Notes: generated by a model from the letters alone, not told the origin. Positions 25,300 through 34,355 are shown, numbered from the stretch's first letter. The stretch: DNA of 64,000 nucleotides from JAWMQL01 sp033283165 (GCA_033283165.1 JAWMQL010000003.1:558001-622000); one strand, 5' to 3'. Numbers and translations are program-made.

Positions 25300-26055
25300 T
25301 CAGAACCGGGGCAGGCGACCCGTCTGCTGGCCGCCGGCGAGGTCCAGCACCTGGCCGTTGACGTAAGCCGAGCGGCCTGAATCCAGCAGGAACAGGGCCG
25401 CTTCGGCAACATCATCCAGCGTACCCATGCGCCCTGCCGGGGTTGCCTGGATATGGGCTGCCACGATCTCGGGCATGGCGAACAGGTCGTCTGTCATATC
25501 CGTCTCAACCAGGCCCGGCGCCAGCGAATTGAAGCGCACCCCCTGTTCCGCGTACTCGTGGGCGGCCACCTCGATGGCAAAATCGATCCCGGCTCGCGCA
25601 CCGGCGTAGACTGCGAGGCCCGGACCCGGCAACCGCGCCGTCAGCGAGGACAGGGTCAGGATCGACCCCCCATCGGGCATGCTGGCGGCGGCGTGCTTGA
25701 AGAACAACAGCGCGCCGATGAAACTGATGTCCAGCGAGGGCTGGATCGCCTCTCGACTGAGCTCTGCCAGGGCGCCCACCGCGTAGGTACCGGCAGAGTA
25801 AAGCGCCATATCGACCCGGCCGAAATGCTCGCGGGCACGGTCAAACAGTGCCTTGATCTGATCCTCGTCGGTGACGTCGCAGGCAACTGCGAGGCCGCCG
25901 ATCTCTTCCGCCAGGGCTACCAGCGGAGCTTCCCGCCTGGCGGAAACCACCACATGGGCGCCTTCCCGCGCCAGGCGACGCGCAATCACCGAACCGAAAT
26001 TCGCTTCACCCGAAGCGCCCATGATCACCGCAGTCTGGCCTGTCAACGTACCCAT
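25300..26055 (-). CDS. SDR-family oxidoreductase
   Basis: 251 aa, ATG at 26053-26055 with GGGGGAG upstream. TAVIMGASGEANFGSVIARRL is the nucleotide-binding loop with a slightly unusual spacing (GASGEANFGS). Ser lies in LTLSSLTARLPGPGLAVYAGARAG, where the Tyr-x3-Lys position reads Y-A-G-A-R. Arg replaces the usual Lys, so catalysis may be altered. NGQVLDLAGGQQTGRL closes the protein. It lies between a second SDR and a SnoaL gene in a leftward operon headed by a carotenoid oxygenase. Confidence 0.88.
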   Translation of the reverse strand: MGTLTGQTAVIMGASGEANFGSVIARRLAREGAHVVVSARREAPLVALAEEIGGLAVACDVTDEDQIKALFDRAREHFGRVDMALYSAGTYAVGALAELSREAIQPSLDISFIGALLFFKHAAASMPDGGSILTLSSLTARLPGPGLAVYAGARAGIDFAIEVAAHEYAEQGVRFNSLAPGLVETDMTDDLFAMPEIVAAHIQATPAGRMGTLDDVAEAALFLLDSGRSAYVNGQVLDLAGGQQTGRLPRF

Positions 26056-26084
26056 ATTCACTCCCCCGATAGCTTGCTGTCTGT

Positions 26085-26999
26085 TCAGTGTAGCCCCACC
26101 AGTTCTGCACTGATTTGCCACAGGTCCTCGCAGGCGCCGTCGTTCAGCGCCAACCTGTGCGGCGGCCTCGCTTCCCTGCAGTCCTTGAAAAACAGGCCCC
26201 CGCGCGTTGCGTAACGCGGATCCGTGGCCACCCGCAGCGTGGTCGCCGCCCCCTGGGGAATGGTTTTCATAAAGGGATAGGCGAGCACGCCCACCAGGTT
26301 GAAAATGGCGCTCTGGTCCCGACCCAGCTCCGTGGCGATCACACCCGGGTGCAGGGCATTGGCCACCAGGCCCTGGTCGCCATAGCGCCGGTACAACTCC
26401 CGGGCGAACATGTGATTCATCAGCTTGGAATCGCCATAGGAGGGAAAGCCGCGAAACCGGCGCCGCTCCCAGTTGAGGTCGTCGAACTCGTCGGTCAGGG
26501 TCGCCAGACCCGCCGCCGCAGATGACAGGACCACCACCCTGGACCGCTCCGCTGCCAGCAGGGAATCCAGTACCAGCCGGGTGAACAGGTAGTGGCCCAG
26601 GTGGTTGATACCCAGGTGCGCCTCGAAGCCGTCCGCGGTGCGCCGTTCCATGGGAATCATGATGCCCGCGTTGTTTACGAGCAGGTCCAGCGGCTCACCC
26701 AGGGCCAGGAATTCCTTGCCGGCCTCCCGCACTTTACCCAGGTCATTGAGGTCCAACGCCAGAATCGCCAGTTGCTCCGGCGCGATGCCGTCCGCACCGG
26801 CGAGCAACGCATCCCGGGCCTCCGTGGCCCGGAGCTGGTCGCGACAGGCCATGTGCACGCGCGCTCCCCGCAACGCCAGCACCCGCGTGGTCTCCAGGCC
26901 CAGTCCCGTGTTCGCCCCGGTCACCAGCGCCGTGATGCCCGTGAGGTCGATGCCAGCGCTGACCTGCTCTGCCGTGCTACGACGTCCGAAGCCTGCCAT
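26085..26999 (-). CDS. SDR-family oxidoreductase, retinol-dehydrogenase-like
   Basis: 304 aa from the ATG at 26997-26999; a GTG at 27005 overlapping the oxygenase stop by 4 nt is also possible. ALVTGANTGLGLETTRVLALRGA is the NAD(P) motif, followed by LLVNNAGIM, HLGINHLGHYLFT and YGDSKLMNHMFARELYRR (YxxxK). This NHLGHF-type pattern is that of the retinol dehydrogenase/WWOX-like SDR group. The link with a carotenoid-cleavage oxygenase is suggestive: it could oxidise or reduce an apocarotenal-like or other aldehyde product. That pairing is inferred from the operon. Confidence 0.9.
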   Translation of the reverse strand: MAGFGRRSTAEQVSAGIDLTGITALVTGANTGLGLETTRVLALRGARVHMACRDQLRATEARDALLAGADGIAPEQLAILALDLNDLGKVREAGKEFLALGEPLDLLVNNAGIMIPMERRTADGFEAHLGINHLGHYLFTRLVLDSLLAAERSRVVVLSSAAAGLATLTDEFDDLNWERRRFRGFPSYGDSKLMNHMFARELYRRYGDQGLVANALHPGVIATELGRDQSAIFNLVGVLAYPFMKTIPQGAATTLRVATDPRYATRGGLFFKDCREARPPHRLALNDGACEDLWQISAELVGLH

Positions 27000-27001
27000 G
27001 T

Positions 27002-28414
27002 TCACGCCTGAAGCGTCAGCCCCTGTGCCCAGTTTCCGTGAAACCCGTTGGGAACCCGGCCGGGAATGTGCACCTTGGCGACCGGCCCGTCGGTGAAATT
27101 TCCTGCGCTGAGAATTGCCAAAAAGGCCCCTTCGCCCGGATTGTTGACGAAGCACATGACCCAGCCGTCCTCTTCCCGATCGCTGTCGGGATTGGGCACG
27201 TGCACGGGCTCCCCGGCATTGGCCTCGGGGCCGTATTCCCACAGCTCCGTCTCACCGCGCTCAAAATCGAACCGGCCGGTGCAGTTGTAGCCGTGGGCGT
27301 CGCCCCACTGGATATTCGAGGAGGCGGCGAAGCCATAGCGATAGCTTTTCCCCATACGCCGTTCATCCACCCGGGAAAACTCGCAGAACACCTCCGAAAA
27401 TCGCTCGTTGGTGACCTGCCTGGTCGCGGGGTCCAGGGTCATGCGGTACATCCGGCGCGGCTGCTTTTCCACGCCCGTGCCCTGGGCCTGGGTAAAGGGA
27501 ATGGAGTTGATCCACACGTAGTCGATGATCAGTTTGCCGCCCTGCTCGAAGCCGTTGCAGTAGTGCCAGCTGAAAAAGGCATCGGTCTCGAAGACCAGCT
27601 GCGGGCTGCGGCCGTCGCGCGGAATCGCGATGATCCGGGTGCCCTGTTCCGGCTCCCAGATAAACGGGTCCTCGCCCTTCATGGCCTTCTCCACGCTGTG
27701 GAAGGCGGGCGCATAGAAGATGACGATGTAGTTCCGGGTGATCTGCAGGTCGTGGATAATGCCCTTGCGCTCAAACTCCACCGCCATGGTCTGTTTATGC
27801 CGGCCGTTGCGGTCGAATACCTGTACGTTGTAGTTGGGGCTGTCCCAGCGCTGGGTACAGGACACCAGGTCGCCGCTGTCGGGGCATATCTTGGGATGTG
27901 CGGTGAGCGCGTCACCGGGCTGCAGGGCGCCCTCGTAATCGTACAGCCCCACGGTGTCCAGGCCCTCGGTCAACAGGTGCGGGAAACCGCCCTCCCACAT
28001 GGCCAGCAACTTGCCCCCGTGCAACAGCACATTGGTATTGGCCGTATTCCGGATCGGGTTGGGTTCACCACCGGCAGCGATGACCTCTTCCGGCACCGGC
28101 AGTAATTTCCCCACGCTGCCGTAGATGGTATGACCGAATTGCCGCTCGGTTTTCAGGTGGTTGGTCTGGACCCAGCGGTTGCGATAGCGGGCCTGGCCGT
28201 CACGCAGGTAGACCCCGTGAACCATCCCGTCACCGTCGAGCGGATAGACATAGTGGTTCGGTTGGTAGGCGACGTTCGGGCCATTGCGCAGGTAGGCGCC
28301 CAGCAGGGCGGGGGGGATCTCCCCTTCCACCTGCAGGTCCGCTGGACCCAGGTCACGCTCCTCGGTTACCGGTGCGTAATTGCCCTGCAGGTACGGGAAG
28401 GCGCTCAAATCCAT
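27002..28414 (-). CDS. carotenoid-cleavage-type dioxygenase (RPE65 family)
   Basis: 470 aa seven-bladed beta-propeller oxygenase. The four Fe(II) histidines are visible: H173 (TAHPKICPDSG), H221 (IIHDLQITRNY), H284 (FSWHYCNGFE) and H459 (NGFHGNW). Early blocks YLRNGPNVAY and LDGDGMVHGVYLRDG are also typical. The family splits C=C bonds of carotenoids, apocarotenoids or stilbenes to two aldehydes or ketones. It heads a leftward operon with two SDRs and a SnoaL protein, and a second family member is at 34448. The cleaved substrate cannot be read from sequence. Confidence 0.94.
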   Translation of the reverse strand: MDLSAFPYLQGNYAPVTEERDLGPADLQVEGEIPPALLGAYLRNGPNVAYQPNHYVYPLDGDGMVHGVYLRDGQARYRNRWVQTNHLKTERQFGHTIYGSVGKLLPVPEEVIAAGGEPNPIRNTANTNVLLHGGKLLAMWEGGFPHLLTEGLDTVGLYDYEGALQPGDALTAHPKICPDSGDLVSCTQRWDSPNYNVQVFDRNGRHKQTMAVEFERKGIIHDLQITRNYIVIFYAPAFHSVEKAMKGEDPFIWEPEQGTRIIAIPRDGRSPQLVFETDAFFSWHYCNGFEQGGKLIIDYVWINSIPFTQAQGTGVEKQPRRMYRMTLDPATRQVTNERFSEVFCEFSRVDERRMGKSYRYGFAASSNIQWGDAHGYNCTGRFDFERGETELWEYGPEANAGEPVHVPNPDSDREEDGWVMCFVNNPGEGAFLAILSAGNFTDGPVAKVHIPGRVPNGFHGNWAQGLTLQA

Positions 28415-28472
28415 GGTCTATACCTCAGTCGATCGGAAAATCGGGGGAAATGTTAGCACCCGCCCCACTGGA

Positions 28473-28497
28473 AAAACAGTCTCGCTTGTTTCTTTTT
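28473..28497 (+). promoter_or_regulatory. class 2 operator-like repeat, carotenoid-oxygenase/SnoaL divergent promoter
   Basis: AAAACAGTCTCGCTTGTTTC followed by a T-tract gives AAACA, eight bases, TGTTT. It lies between the oxygenase start (28414) and the SnoaL start (28548), so could control both the leftward operon and the Mo-oxidoreductase operon. Confidence 0.55.
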
Positions 28498-28547
28498 TAG
28501 CGACTTGCGGCTAAAGTTAGGCAAAACCACAAAACACAGGTGAACAC

Positions 28548-28979
28548 ATGAGTCGAGTGGAGGACGAACTGGCCCTGAGAGACCTCATGGCCACCTACGT
28601 CGATGCGGTCTACCGCAATGACGGCGAGACCTGGAAGTCCACCTGGGCCGAAGACAGCATCTGGGACCTGGCGGGCATGGAGGCCATCGGCCGCGACAAC
28701 ATCTTCGCCCTGTGGCAACAGGCCATGGCGGGTTTCGAATTCGCACTGATGGTACCCAGCGTGAGCCGCTTCGATATCGAGGGCGACCGGGCCAGCGGGT
28801 TCTGGTACCTGCAGGAATTCACCCGCGGCCGTGACGGCACGACCGGCAACGTGGTCAGCTGCTACCGCGACACCTGCGTTCGCGACAATGGCCGCTGGCT
28901 GTACGAGACCCGGCGCTACAGTTTCATCTACAACGGCCCCGCCGACCTTAGCGGCAGCTACACCCCACCGGGGGACTGA
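28548..28979 (+). CDS. SnoaL-like (NTF2 fold) protein
   Basis: 143 aa. MSRVEDELALRDLMATYVDAVYRNDGETWKSTWAEDSIWDLAG is a classic SnoaL_4 opening: a helix with DLMATY-D and a W-x5-D segment. RFDIEGDRASGFWYLQEF, CYRDTCVRDNGRWLYETRRYSFIY and a short tail follow. In the family the D...W..D and Arg residues suggest a dehydratase or isomerase, but many members are uncharacterised. It is the first gene of the rightward operon SnoaL-Mo oxidoreductase-LLM-TetR-nitroreductase-DLH. Confidence 0.85.
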   Translation: MSRVEDELALRDLMATYVDAVYRNDGETWKSTWAEDSIWDLAGMEAIGRDNIFALWQQAMAGFEFALMVPSVSRFDIEGDRASGFWYLQEFTRGRDGTTGNVVSCYRDTCVRDNGRWLYETRRYSFIYNGPADLSGSYTPPGD

Positions 28980-28991
28980 GGTATCACAGAC

Positions 28992-31190
28992 ATGGCCCGC
29001 AAGGAAATCAAGACCTATTGCCGTTTTTGCCACGCCTACTGTCCGATGGTGGCGACCGTGGAGAACAATCGCCTGCTCTCGGTGGCGCCGGATACGGACA
29101 ATCCCGTCTACGGCGGTTACACCTGCATCAAGGGGCGCCAGATGGTGGAGCAGATCTATCACCCGGAGCGCCTGCAGCAGCCGCAGAAAAGACAGCCTGA
29201 CGGCAGTTTTACCCCGATCGATTCCAGGACCGCGTTCGACGAGATCGCGACACAATTGCAGGATATTCTCCGCCGCCACGGACCGCGCAGTATCGCCAGT
29301 TACAACGGCACCTATTCCTACCAGAACGCTGCCGCCCACGGCGTCGCCCGGGCCTGGCACAAGGCCATCGGGTCGCCCTCTTACTACACCAGTGTGACCA
29401 TCGACCAGCCCGCCAAAGTGGCCATCGGGGCGGCTCGCATGGGCTGGTGGAACGGCGGCAGCCACTGCTGGGGCGACTCGGATGTTTCCCTGGTGATCGG
29501 CAACAACACGCTGATATCCCACTTCTCTATCCCCGGCGGCATACCCTCCTTCAGCCCGGCAAACGCACTGCGCGAGGGCCGTAAGCGGGGTCTTAAACTC
29601 ATATGCGTGGACCCACGGGTTTCCGAGGTGGCCAAGCGGGCCGACCTGCACCTGCAGGTCGTGCCCGGGCACGACGCCGCCCTGGTCGCCAGCATCATCC
29701 AGGTCATCATCGCCGAGGAGCTGTACGACAGCGATTTTGTTGTCGAGCACACTGACAACTTCGCCGCACTCAGCGCCGGCGTCGCGCCCTTTACTCCCGA
29801 AAAGGTCGCACCGGCCGCCGGCCTACAGGCAGAACAGATCATCGAGGCCGCGCGGGTTTTCGGCCGTGCCAAACGCGGCTCAGCCTCCACCGGCACCGGC
29901 CCGGAAATGGGACCCCACGCGAATCTGCTGCAGCACCTGGTGCAGAGCCTGAATGCCATCTGCGGGCGACATTACCGGGCCGGCGAGCGCTTGCCCAACG
30001 CGGGCGTACTGGCGCCGCTGGCACCGCGCCTCGCCCAGGCCACCGGACCCCAGCCGCAGTGGTTGACCGATGGTGAGCGCAGCCGCGTCAGCGACGACAT
30101 CGGCGAGATCTTCGTCCTGTCGCCCTACGGTCCGATGCCGGAAATGCCGACCGCGGTGATCGCCGACGAGATGCTGCTGGCCGGGGAAGGCCAGATCAAG
30201 GCCCTGGTCTGCGTGGGTGGCAATCCTTTGCTGGCCTGGCCTGACCAGGAGAAAACCCACCGAGCCCTGGCGGGCCTGGAACTGCTGGTCTGCATCGACA
30301 TAAAAATGTCCGCCACGGCCCGGATGGCTGACTACGTCCTGGCTCCCAAGACCTGCCTTGAGCGAGAGGACGTCACCCTGCTCACCGACATCTGGTACGA
30401 GCAGCCCTACAGCCAGTACACCGAGACCGTCGTCGAGGCGCAGGGCGACCAGATCGAGGAGTGGGAATTTTTCTGGGAAACCGCCAGGCGTATGGGACTG
30501 GACCTGGAAATGGACAACGGTCCCCTCGACATGGTGCACAAGCCAAGCAAGTTCGAACTGCTGCAAAATATCACCCACGGTTCGCGGGTACCGCTGGCCG
30601 AGATCAGGGCGGCAGGCCAGGGGCAGGTATTCCCGGTGGACGACGTGATTGTCGGTCCCCCTGACCCGGAGACCCGCGGCAGGCTGCAGTTGTTCCCGAC
30701 AGGGCTGGCGGAGGAACTGGCGGCGGCAGAGTCCGATCTGGAGAACGACCCGGACGGTGATTTCCCCTATCGGCTGGTCAGCCGGCGCATGAAGTACAAT
30801 TACAATTCCACCGGCCCTGAGCTCAGCGCGCTGGGCGCGAGGCGGCCCAACAATCCGGCCTACGTGCACTCCGAGGTCCTTGGCGAGCTGGGTATTGGCG
30901 ACGGGGAAATAATCCGGGTTCGCTCCGCGCACGGCAGTATTCCGGCGGTAGCCTGCGCCAGTGACGATGTCCGACCCGGGGTTGTTTCCATGGCCCACTG
31001 CTGGGGCGGCCCCCCCGATGACAAGCCCGGAGTCGATGGCCAGGTTCGCGAACTGGGCAGCAATACCAATCGCCTCATCGACAACCTGGAACACAACGCC
31101 CGCTATTCCGGCATGGCGCGCCAGAGCTGCATCCCGGTGATGCTCGAGAAGATCAGCACATCCGCCCTCACAGAAGGAGCCTCGCCATGA
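28992..31190 (+). CDS. molybdopterin-dependent oxidoreductase (DMSO-reductase family)
   Basis: 732 aa. The N-terminal [4Fe-4S] motif is complete: C10-x2-C13-x3-C17 and C45 (YCRFCHAYCPMV, YTCIKGRQ). The middle region binds the bis-MGD cofactor (LVIGNNTLISH, LICVDPRVSEVAKRADL, ALVCVGGNPLLAWPDQ). The C-terminal MopB-like domain ends VSMAHCWGGPPDDKPGVDGQ. There is no Tat signal, so the enzyme is probably cytoplasmic. The reaction (hydroxylation with water, dehydrogenation or reduction) is not determined. Its stop overlaps the LLM gene by 4 nt. Confidence 0.92.
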   Translation: MARKEIKTYCRFCHAYCPMVATVENNRLLSVAPDTDNPVYGGYTCIKGRQMVEQIYHPERLQQPQKRQPDGSFTPIDSRTAFDEIATQLQDILRRHGPRSIASYNGTYSYQNAAAHGVARAWHKAIGSPSYYTSVTIDQPAKVAIGAARMGWWNGGSHCWGDSDVSLVIGNNTLISHFSIPGGIPSFSPANALREGRKRGLKLICVDPRVSEVAKRADLHLQVVPGHDAALVASIIQVIIAEELYDSDFVVEHTDNFAALSAGVAPFTPEKVAPAAGLQAEQIIEAARVFGRAKRGSASTGTGPEMGPHANLLQHLVQSLNAICGRHYRAGERLPNAGVLAPLAPRLAQATGPQPQWLTDGERSRVSDDIGEIFVLSPYGPMPEMPTAVIADEMLLAGEGQIKALVCVGGNPLLAWPDQEKTHRALAGLELLVCIDIKMSATARMADYVLAPKTCLEREDVTLLTDIWYEQPYSQYTETVVEAQGDQIEEWEFFWETARRMGLDLEMDNGPLDMVHKPSKFELLQNITHGSRVPLAEIRAAGQGQVFPVDDVIVGPPDPETRGRLQLFPTGLAEELAAAESDLENDPDGDFPYRLVSRRMKYNYNSTGPELSALGARRPNNPAYVHSEVLGELGIGDGEIIRVRSAHGSIPAVACASDDVRPGVVSMAHCWGGPPDDKPGVDGQVRELGSNTNRLIDNLEHNARYSGMARQSCIPVMLEKISTSALTEGASP

Positions 31191-32176
31191 GCCAACCGAA
31201 ACCCTTCCGCTTTTCCCTGCAGGCCTTCAATACGGATTCGCCCGCCACCTGGCGGGAGCTGATCAACAAGACCGAGGCCCTGGGCTACTCCACTTTTTTC
31301 CTGGCCGACCACTTCCTGAGCGAGGGCCCTGCGCTGGAGGGCACATTCCACCCACCGCAGATGCTGGCCGCGGTGCCCGCTATCGCCATGGCGCTGGAAC
31401 AGACCACGACCCTGCGGGTGGGTTGCCGGGTCTTCTGCAACGACTACCGCCACCCACTGATACTGGCGAAAGAGGCCGCGACGATGGACTACCTGTCCGG
31501 CGGCCGCCTGGAGTTCGGCCTCGGCGCCGGTTGGATTCGAGCGGAATACGAGGCGGCGGGCTTTCCCTTTGAAGACTTCCCAAAACGCTTCGATCGCTTC
31601 GCGGAGACAGTACACGCCTATAAGGCTTTCATGAGTGGCGAACCGCTGGCCATCGCCGGCGAGTCCATCAACTGGTCCGGGTTTCACGGTATCCCGGCAC
31701 CGGCCCAGACACCCCACCCACCGCTGATGATCGGCGGCGGCAGCCAGAAAATCCTCAGGTTTGCCGGCCAGGAAGCCGATATTGTCAGTCTCAATTTCAA
31801 CAACCGCGCGGGCATGCTGGGCCCCGATGGCATGAATTCGGGCATGGCCGCCGCCACGGCCAGGAAAGTCGACTGGGTACGCGAGGGCGCGGGAGACCGG
31901 TTCGACCAGATCGAGTTGGAGATCGGCGCCTACAACACCATTATCACCGACCAGCAGCAGGCCACGGCAGCCGGAATCGGCGAGATGCTGGGCATGAGTG
32001 CCGGGGATATCCTCAGTCACCCGCACTGCCTGATCGGCAGCGTGGATTTTATTTGCGAGGAATTGATGCGGCGCCGGGATGAATATGGTATCTCCTATGT
32101 GGCGGTAATGGACGACGGACAGAACAACATGGTCGAGGCCTTCGCGCCCGTGGTGGCCAGACTGAGTGGACAATAG
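31187..32176 (+). CDS. luciferase-like monooxygenase family (LLM) F420/FMN-dependent oxidoreductase
   Basis: 329 aa TIM-barrel LLM protein resembling the MSMEG_2516 family (TIGR03621). FRFSLQAFNTDSPATWRELINKTEALGYSTFFLADHF, LRVGCRVFCNDYRHPLILAKEAATMDYLSGGRLEFGLGAGW and PLMIGGGSQKILRFAGQEADIV are its diagnostic blocks. Actinobacterial relatives use F420; whether this organism makes F420 cannot be seen here, and FMN is the alternative. It overlaps the Mo oxidoreductase by 4 nt and is followed directly by tetR. Confidence 0.88.
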   Translation: MSQPKPFRFSLQAFNTDSPATWRELINKTEALGYSTFFLADHFLSEGPALEGTFHPPQMLAAVPAIAMALEQTTTLRVGCRVFCNDYRHPLILAKEAATMDYLSGGRLEFGLGAGWIRAEYEAAGFPFEDFPKRFDRFAETVHAYKAFMSGEPLAIAGESINWSGFHGIPAPAQTPHPPLMIGGGSQKILRFAGQEADIVSLNFNNRAGMLGPDGMNSGMAAATARKVDWVREGAGDRFDQIELEIGAYNTIITDQQQATAAGIGEMLGMSAGDILSHPHCLIGSVDFICEELMRRRDEYGISYVAVMDDGQNNMVEAFAPVVARLSGQ

Positions 32177-32183
32177 GGGCAGC

Positions 32184-32858
32184 GTGAGCACTTCAAAATC
32201 CGGAAGCAAGGAAACCGCCGACAGCGAGATCAGTTGGCAGGCGCAAAAGAGCGCCATGACCCGCGATCGCATCATGTCCGCGGCGATCCGCTGTTTCATT
32301 GAGGAGGGCTACAGTAACCTGACCACCGCGAAGGTGGCCACCGAGGCGGGGGTGTCGCGCGGCGCCATGCTGCACCATTTCCCCTCCAAGACGGAACTGA
32401 TCAGCGCCACCGTGGAGTACCTGCACGACCAGTTACTGGAAGACTATACGCGCCGGGTCAGGAAGATACCGACCCGGCTGCAGGGGGCCGCGCGGCGCCG
32501 CGCCGGCCTGGACGCCTACTGGGGCTACCTGACCGACGACCTGTTCATAACCTACCACGAACTGTGCGTGGCCGGCCGCACCAACCCCGAGTTGCAGGCC
32601 ATCCTGGAAGAGTCACAGGCCCAGTTCGAGACACACGTGGCGGAGTGCAATAAAGAACTGTTCTCGGAGTGGGTAGACCGCGGCGATCGTTTTCTGCTGG
32701 CCATGGACGTCACCAAGTTCCTGATGGAGGGCATGGCCGTCGGTCAGCCCGGTGGCAAGCAGAAAGAGCGGGTGGCGCGCATGATGGACTACCTGGCCGA
32801 CCGCCTGGAAGAAATCTTCGAGGACGAAAACAGCTCGGCTATTTCCCGCCACTCCTGA
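32184..32858 (+). CDS. TetR-family transcriptional regulator
   Basis: 224 aa from a GTG at 32184 with AGGGG upstream; a GTG at 32166 inside the LLM gene is less likely. The HTH reads MTRDRIMSAAIRCFIEEGYSNLTTAKVATEAGVSRGAMLHHFPSK at about 26-72. It is a clear paralogue of the regulator at 21243-21914, including the preceding ISWQAQKSAMTR block. It lies inside the Mo-oxidoreductase operon, so it is probably autoregulated through the operator-like repeat at 28473. Ligand unknown. Confidence 0.93.
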   Translation: MSTSKSGSKETADSEISWQAQKSAMTRDRIMSAAIRCFIEEGYSNLTTAKVATEAGVSRGAMLHHFPSKTELISATVEYLHDQLLEDYTRRVRKIPTRLQGAARRRAGLDAYWGYLTDDLFITYHELCVAGRTNPELQAILEESQAQFETHVAECNKELFSEWVDRGDRFLLAMDVTKFLMEGMAVGQPGGKQKERVARMMDYLADRLEEIFEDENSSAISRHS

Positions 32859-32887
32859 ACGATACCAGCAGTCACTGGAGACCGCGC

Positions 32888-33544
32888 ATGAGTAAACTCA
32901 ATCTCGGTGCCGATGACGTCCTGACCACCACCCGGGCAGTACGCAAACGGCTGGATTTTGACCGTCCCCTGGATATGGCGGAGGTCGAGGAATGCCTGCA
33001 GATCGCGCTGCAGGCGCCCAGCGGATCCAACGCCCAGGGCTGGCATTTCCTGCTGGTCACCGACCGGGACAGGATCGGCACCATCGCTGACTATTACCGG
33101 CAGGCCTTCGCCGCCTACGCCGCCAGCGATAACCAGCCTACCCGCCAGCACCGGGACGACCCGTCCATGTCGGCCACCCAGGAAAGGGTGCTCGACTCCG
33201 CCCAGTACCTGGCAGACAACCTGCACCGGGTGCCCGCCCTGCTGTTTCCCTGTACCAATATCCGACCCGACCTGCCGGGACTGGATCTGGCGGCAATCGC
33301 CGGCATTACCGGGTCCATCATCCCCGCCGCCTGGAGTTTTATGCTGGCCGCGCGCGAGCGGGGCATCGGGACCTGCTGGACCACACTGCATCTCAACTTC
33401 GCCGACGAGATACACGGCCTGCTGGGTATCCCGGCGGACTGCGCCAGTGTGGCAATGATTCCGGTCGCCTATACCCGCGGCACCGATTTCAGGGTCGCAC
33501 CCCGTAAATCGCTGGACGGCATCCTGCACTACAATCACTGGTAA
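32888..33544 (+). CDS. nitroreductase-family FMN oxidoreductase
   Basis: 218 aa from the ATG at 32888 (an upstream reading runs through tetR). TTTRAVRKRLDFDRPLDMAEVEECLQIALQAPSGSNAQGWHFLLV is the FMN-binding N-terminus (RxVR, APSGSNAQ). AAWSFMLAARERGIGTCWTTLH and MIPVAYTRGTDFRVAPRK are standard. Members reduce nitro groups, quinones, enones or flavins with NAD(P)H. Since no nitro substrate is evident, ene- or quinone reduction in the pathway is a reasonable guess. Confidence 0.9.
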   Translation: MSKLNLGADDVLTTTRAVRKRLDFDRPLDMAEVEECLQIALQAPSGSNAQGWHFLLVTDRDRIGTIADYYRQAFAAYAASDNQPTRQHRDDPSMSATQERVLDSAQYLADNLHRVPALLFPCTNIRPDLPGLDLAAIAGITGSIIPAAWSFMLAARERGIGTCWTTLHLNFADEIHGLLGIPADCASVAMIPVAYTRGTDFRVAPRKSLDGILHYNHW

Positions 33545-33629
33545 CCGGTATACGAAGCTATGTATAACGGGGATAAAGCGCTGGTCAACGATCGGGCCAC
33601 GAACGTGGTTTGCTAACGAGGATCTTTCC

Positions 33630-34355
33630 ATGACGGCATCAGGCACGGAAATCGAGTATCAGGACGGCGACACTACCTGCCGTGGTGAATATTTCCTGCC
33701 GCCGGATACTGCCCGCCCGGCACCGGTGGTACTGGTCATACACGCCTGGGACGGCCTGGTCGACGAGGTCCGGGACAAGGCTGATCGCCTGGCGGGCGCG
33801 GGCTATATCGCGTTCGCCATCGATGTCTATGGCGATGGTAAAACCTGGACCGACTTCAGCAAGGTCAACGAGGTACTCGGTCCCTACCTGGCAGATCGCG
33901 CGATGCTGCGCAATCGCCTGCTCGCTGCCCTGACAGCAGCGGCCTCTATCCCGGGCGCCGACCCGGAGCGCACTGGCGTGATGGGCTATTGCTTCGGGGG
34001 ACTCTGTGCGCTGGACCTGGCTCGTGCTGCCGATCCCCGGCTGACATCAGCGGTCTCTTTCCACGGCTCACTGTTACCCAGCGGCCTGGAGGAGCCCGAT
34101 AACATCAGTGCCGCTATCCTTGTGCTGCACGGCGAAGACGACCCGTTGGTGCCGCCGGAACAGGTCAATGCACTGAAAGCCGAACTGACCAGGAAACAGG
34201 CGGACTGGCAACTGGTCAGCTACGGTCACACGGTGCACGCCTTCACCCGTCCCGCAGCCAACCTGCCCGAGATCGGGGCGGTTTACAACGAATCGGCGGA
34301 CCGGCGCTCCTGGCAGGCCATGCTCAACTTTTTCGCCGAAACCCTGGGCGATTAG
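33630..34355 (+). CDS. dienelactone hydrolase family protein
   Basis: 241 aa alpha/beta-hydrolase. The nucleophile is C121 in MGYCFGGLCALDLA, with D171 (HGEDDPLVPP) and H203 (YGHTVHAFTRP) completing a Cys-Asp-His triad. VVLVIHAWDGLVDEVRDKADRL near residues 33-54 forms the oxyanion region. It should hydrolyse a lactone or ester intermediate. It is the last gene of the rightward operon. The ATG at 33630 has GAGGATC upstream, and a hairpin follows the stop. Confidence 0.9.
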   Translation: MTASGTEIEYQDGDTTCRGEYFLPPDTARPAPVVLVIHAWDGLVDEVRDKADRLAGAGYIAFAIDVYGDGKTWTDFSKVNEVLGPYLADRAMLRNRLLAALTAAASIPGADPERTGVMGYCFGGLCALDLARAADPRLTSAVSFHGSLLPSGLEEPDNISAAILVLHGEDDPLVPPEQVNALKAELTRKQADWQLVSYGHTVHAFTRPAANLPEIGAVYNESADRRSWQAMLNFFAETLGD

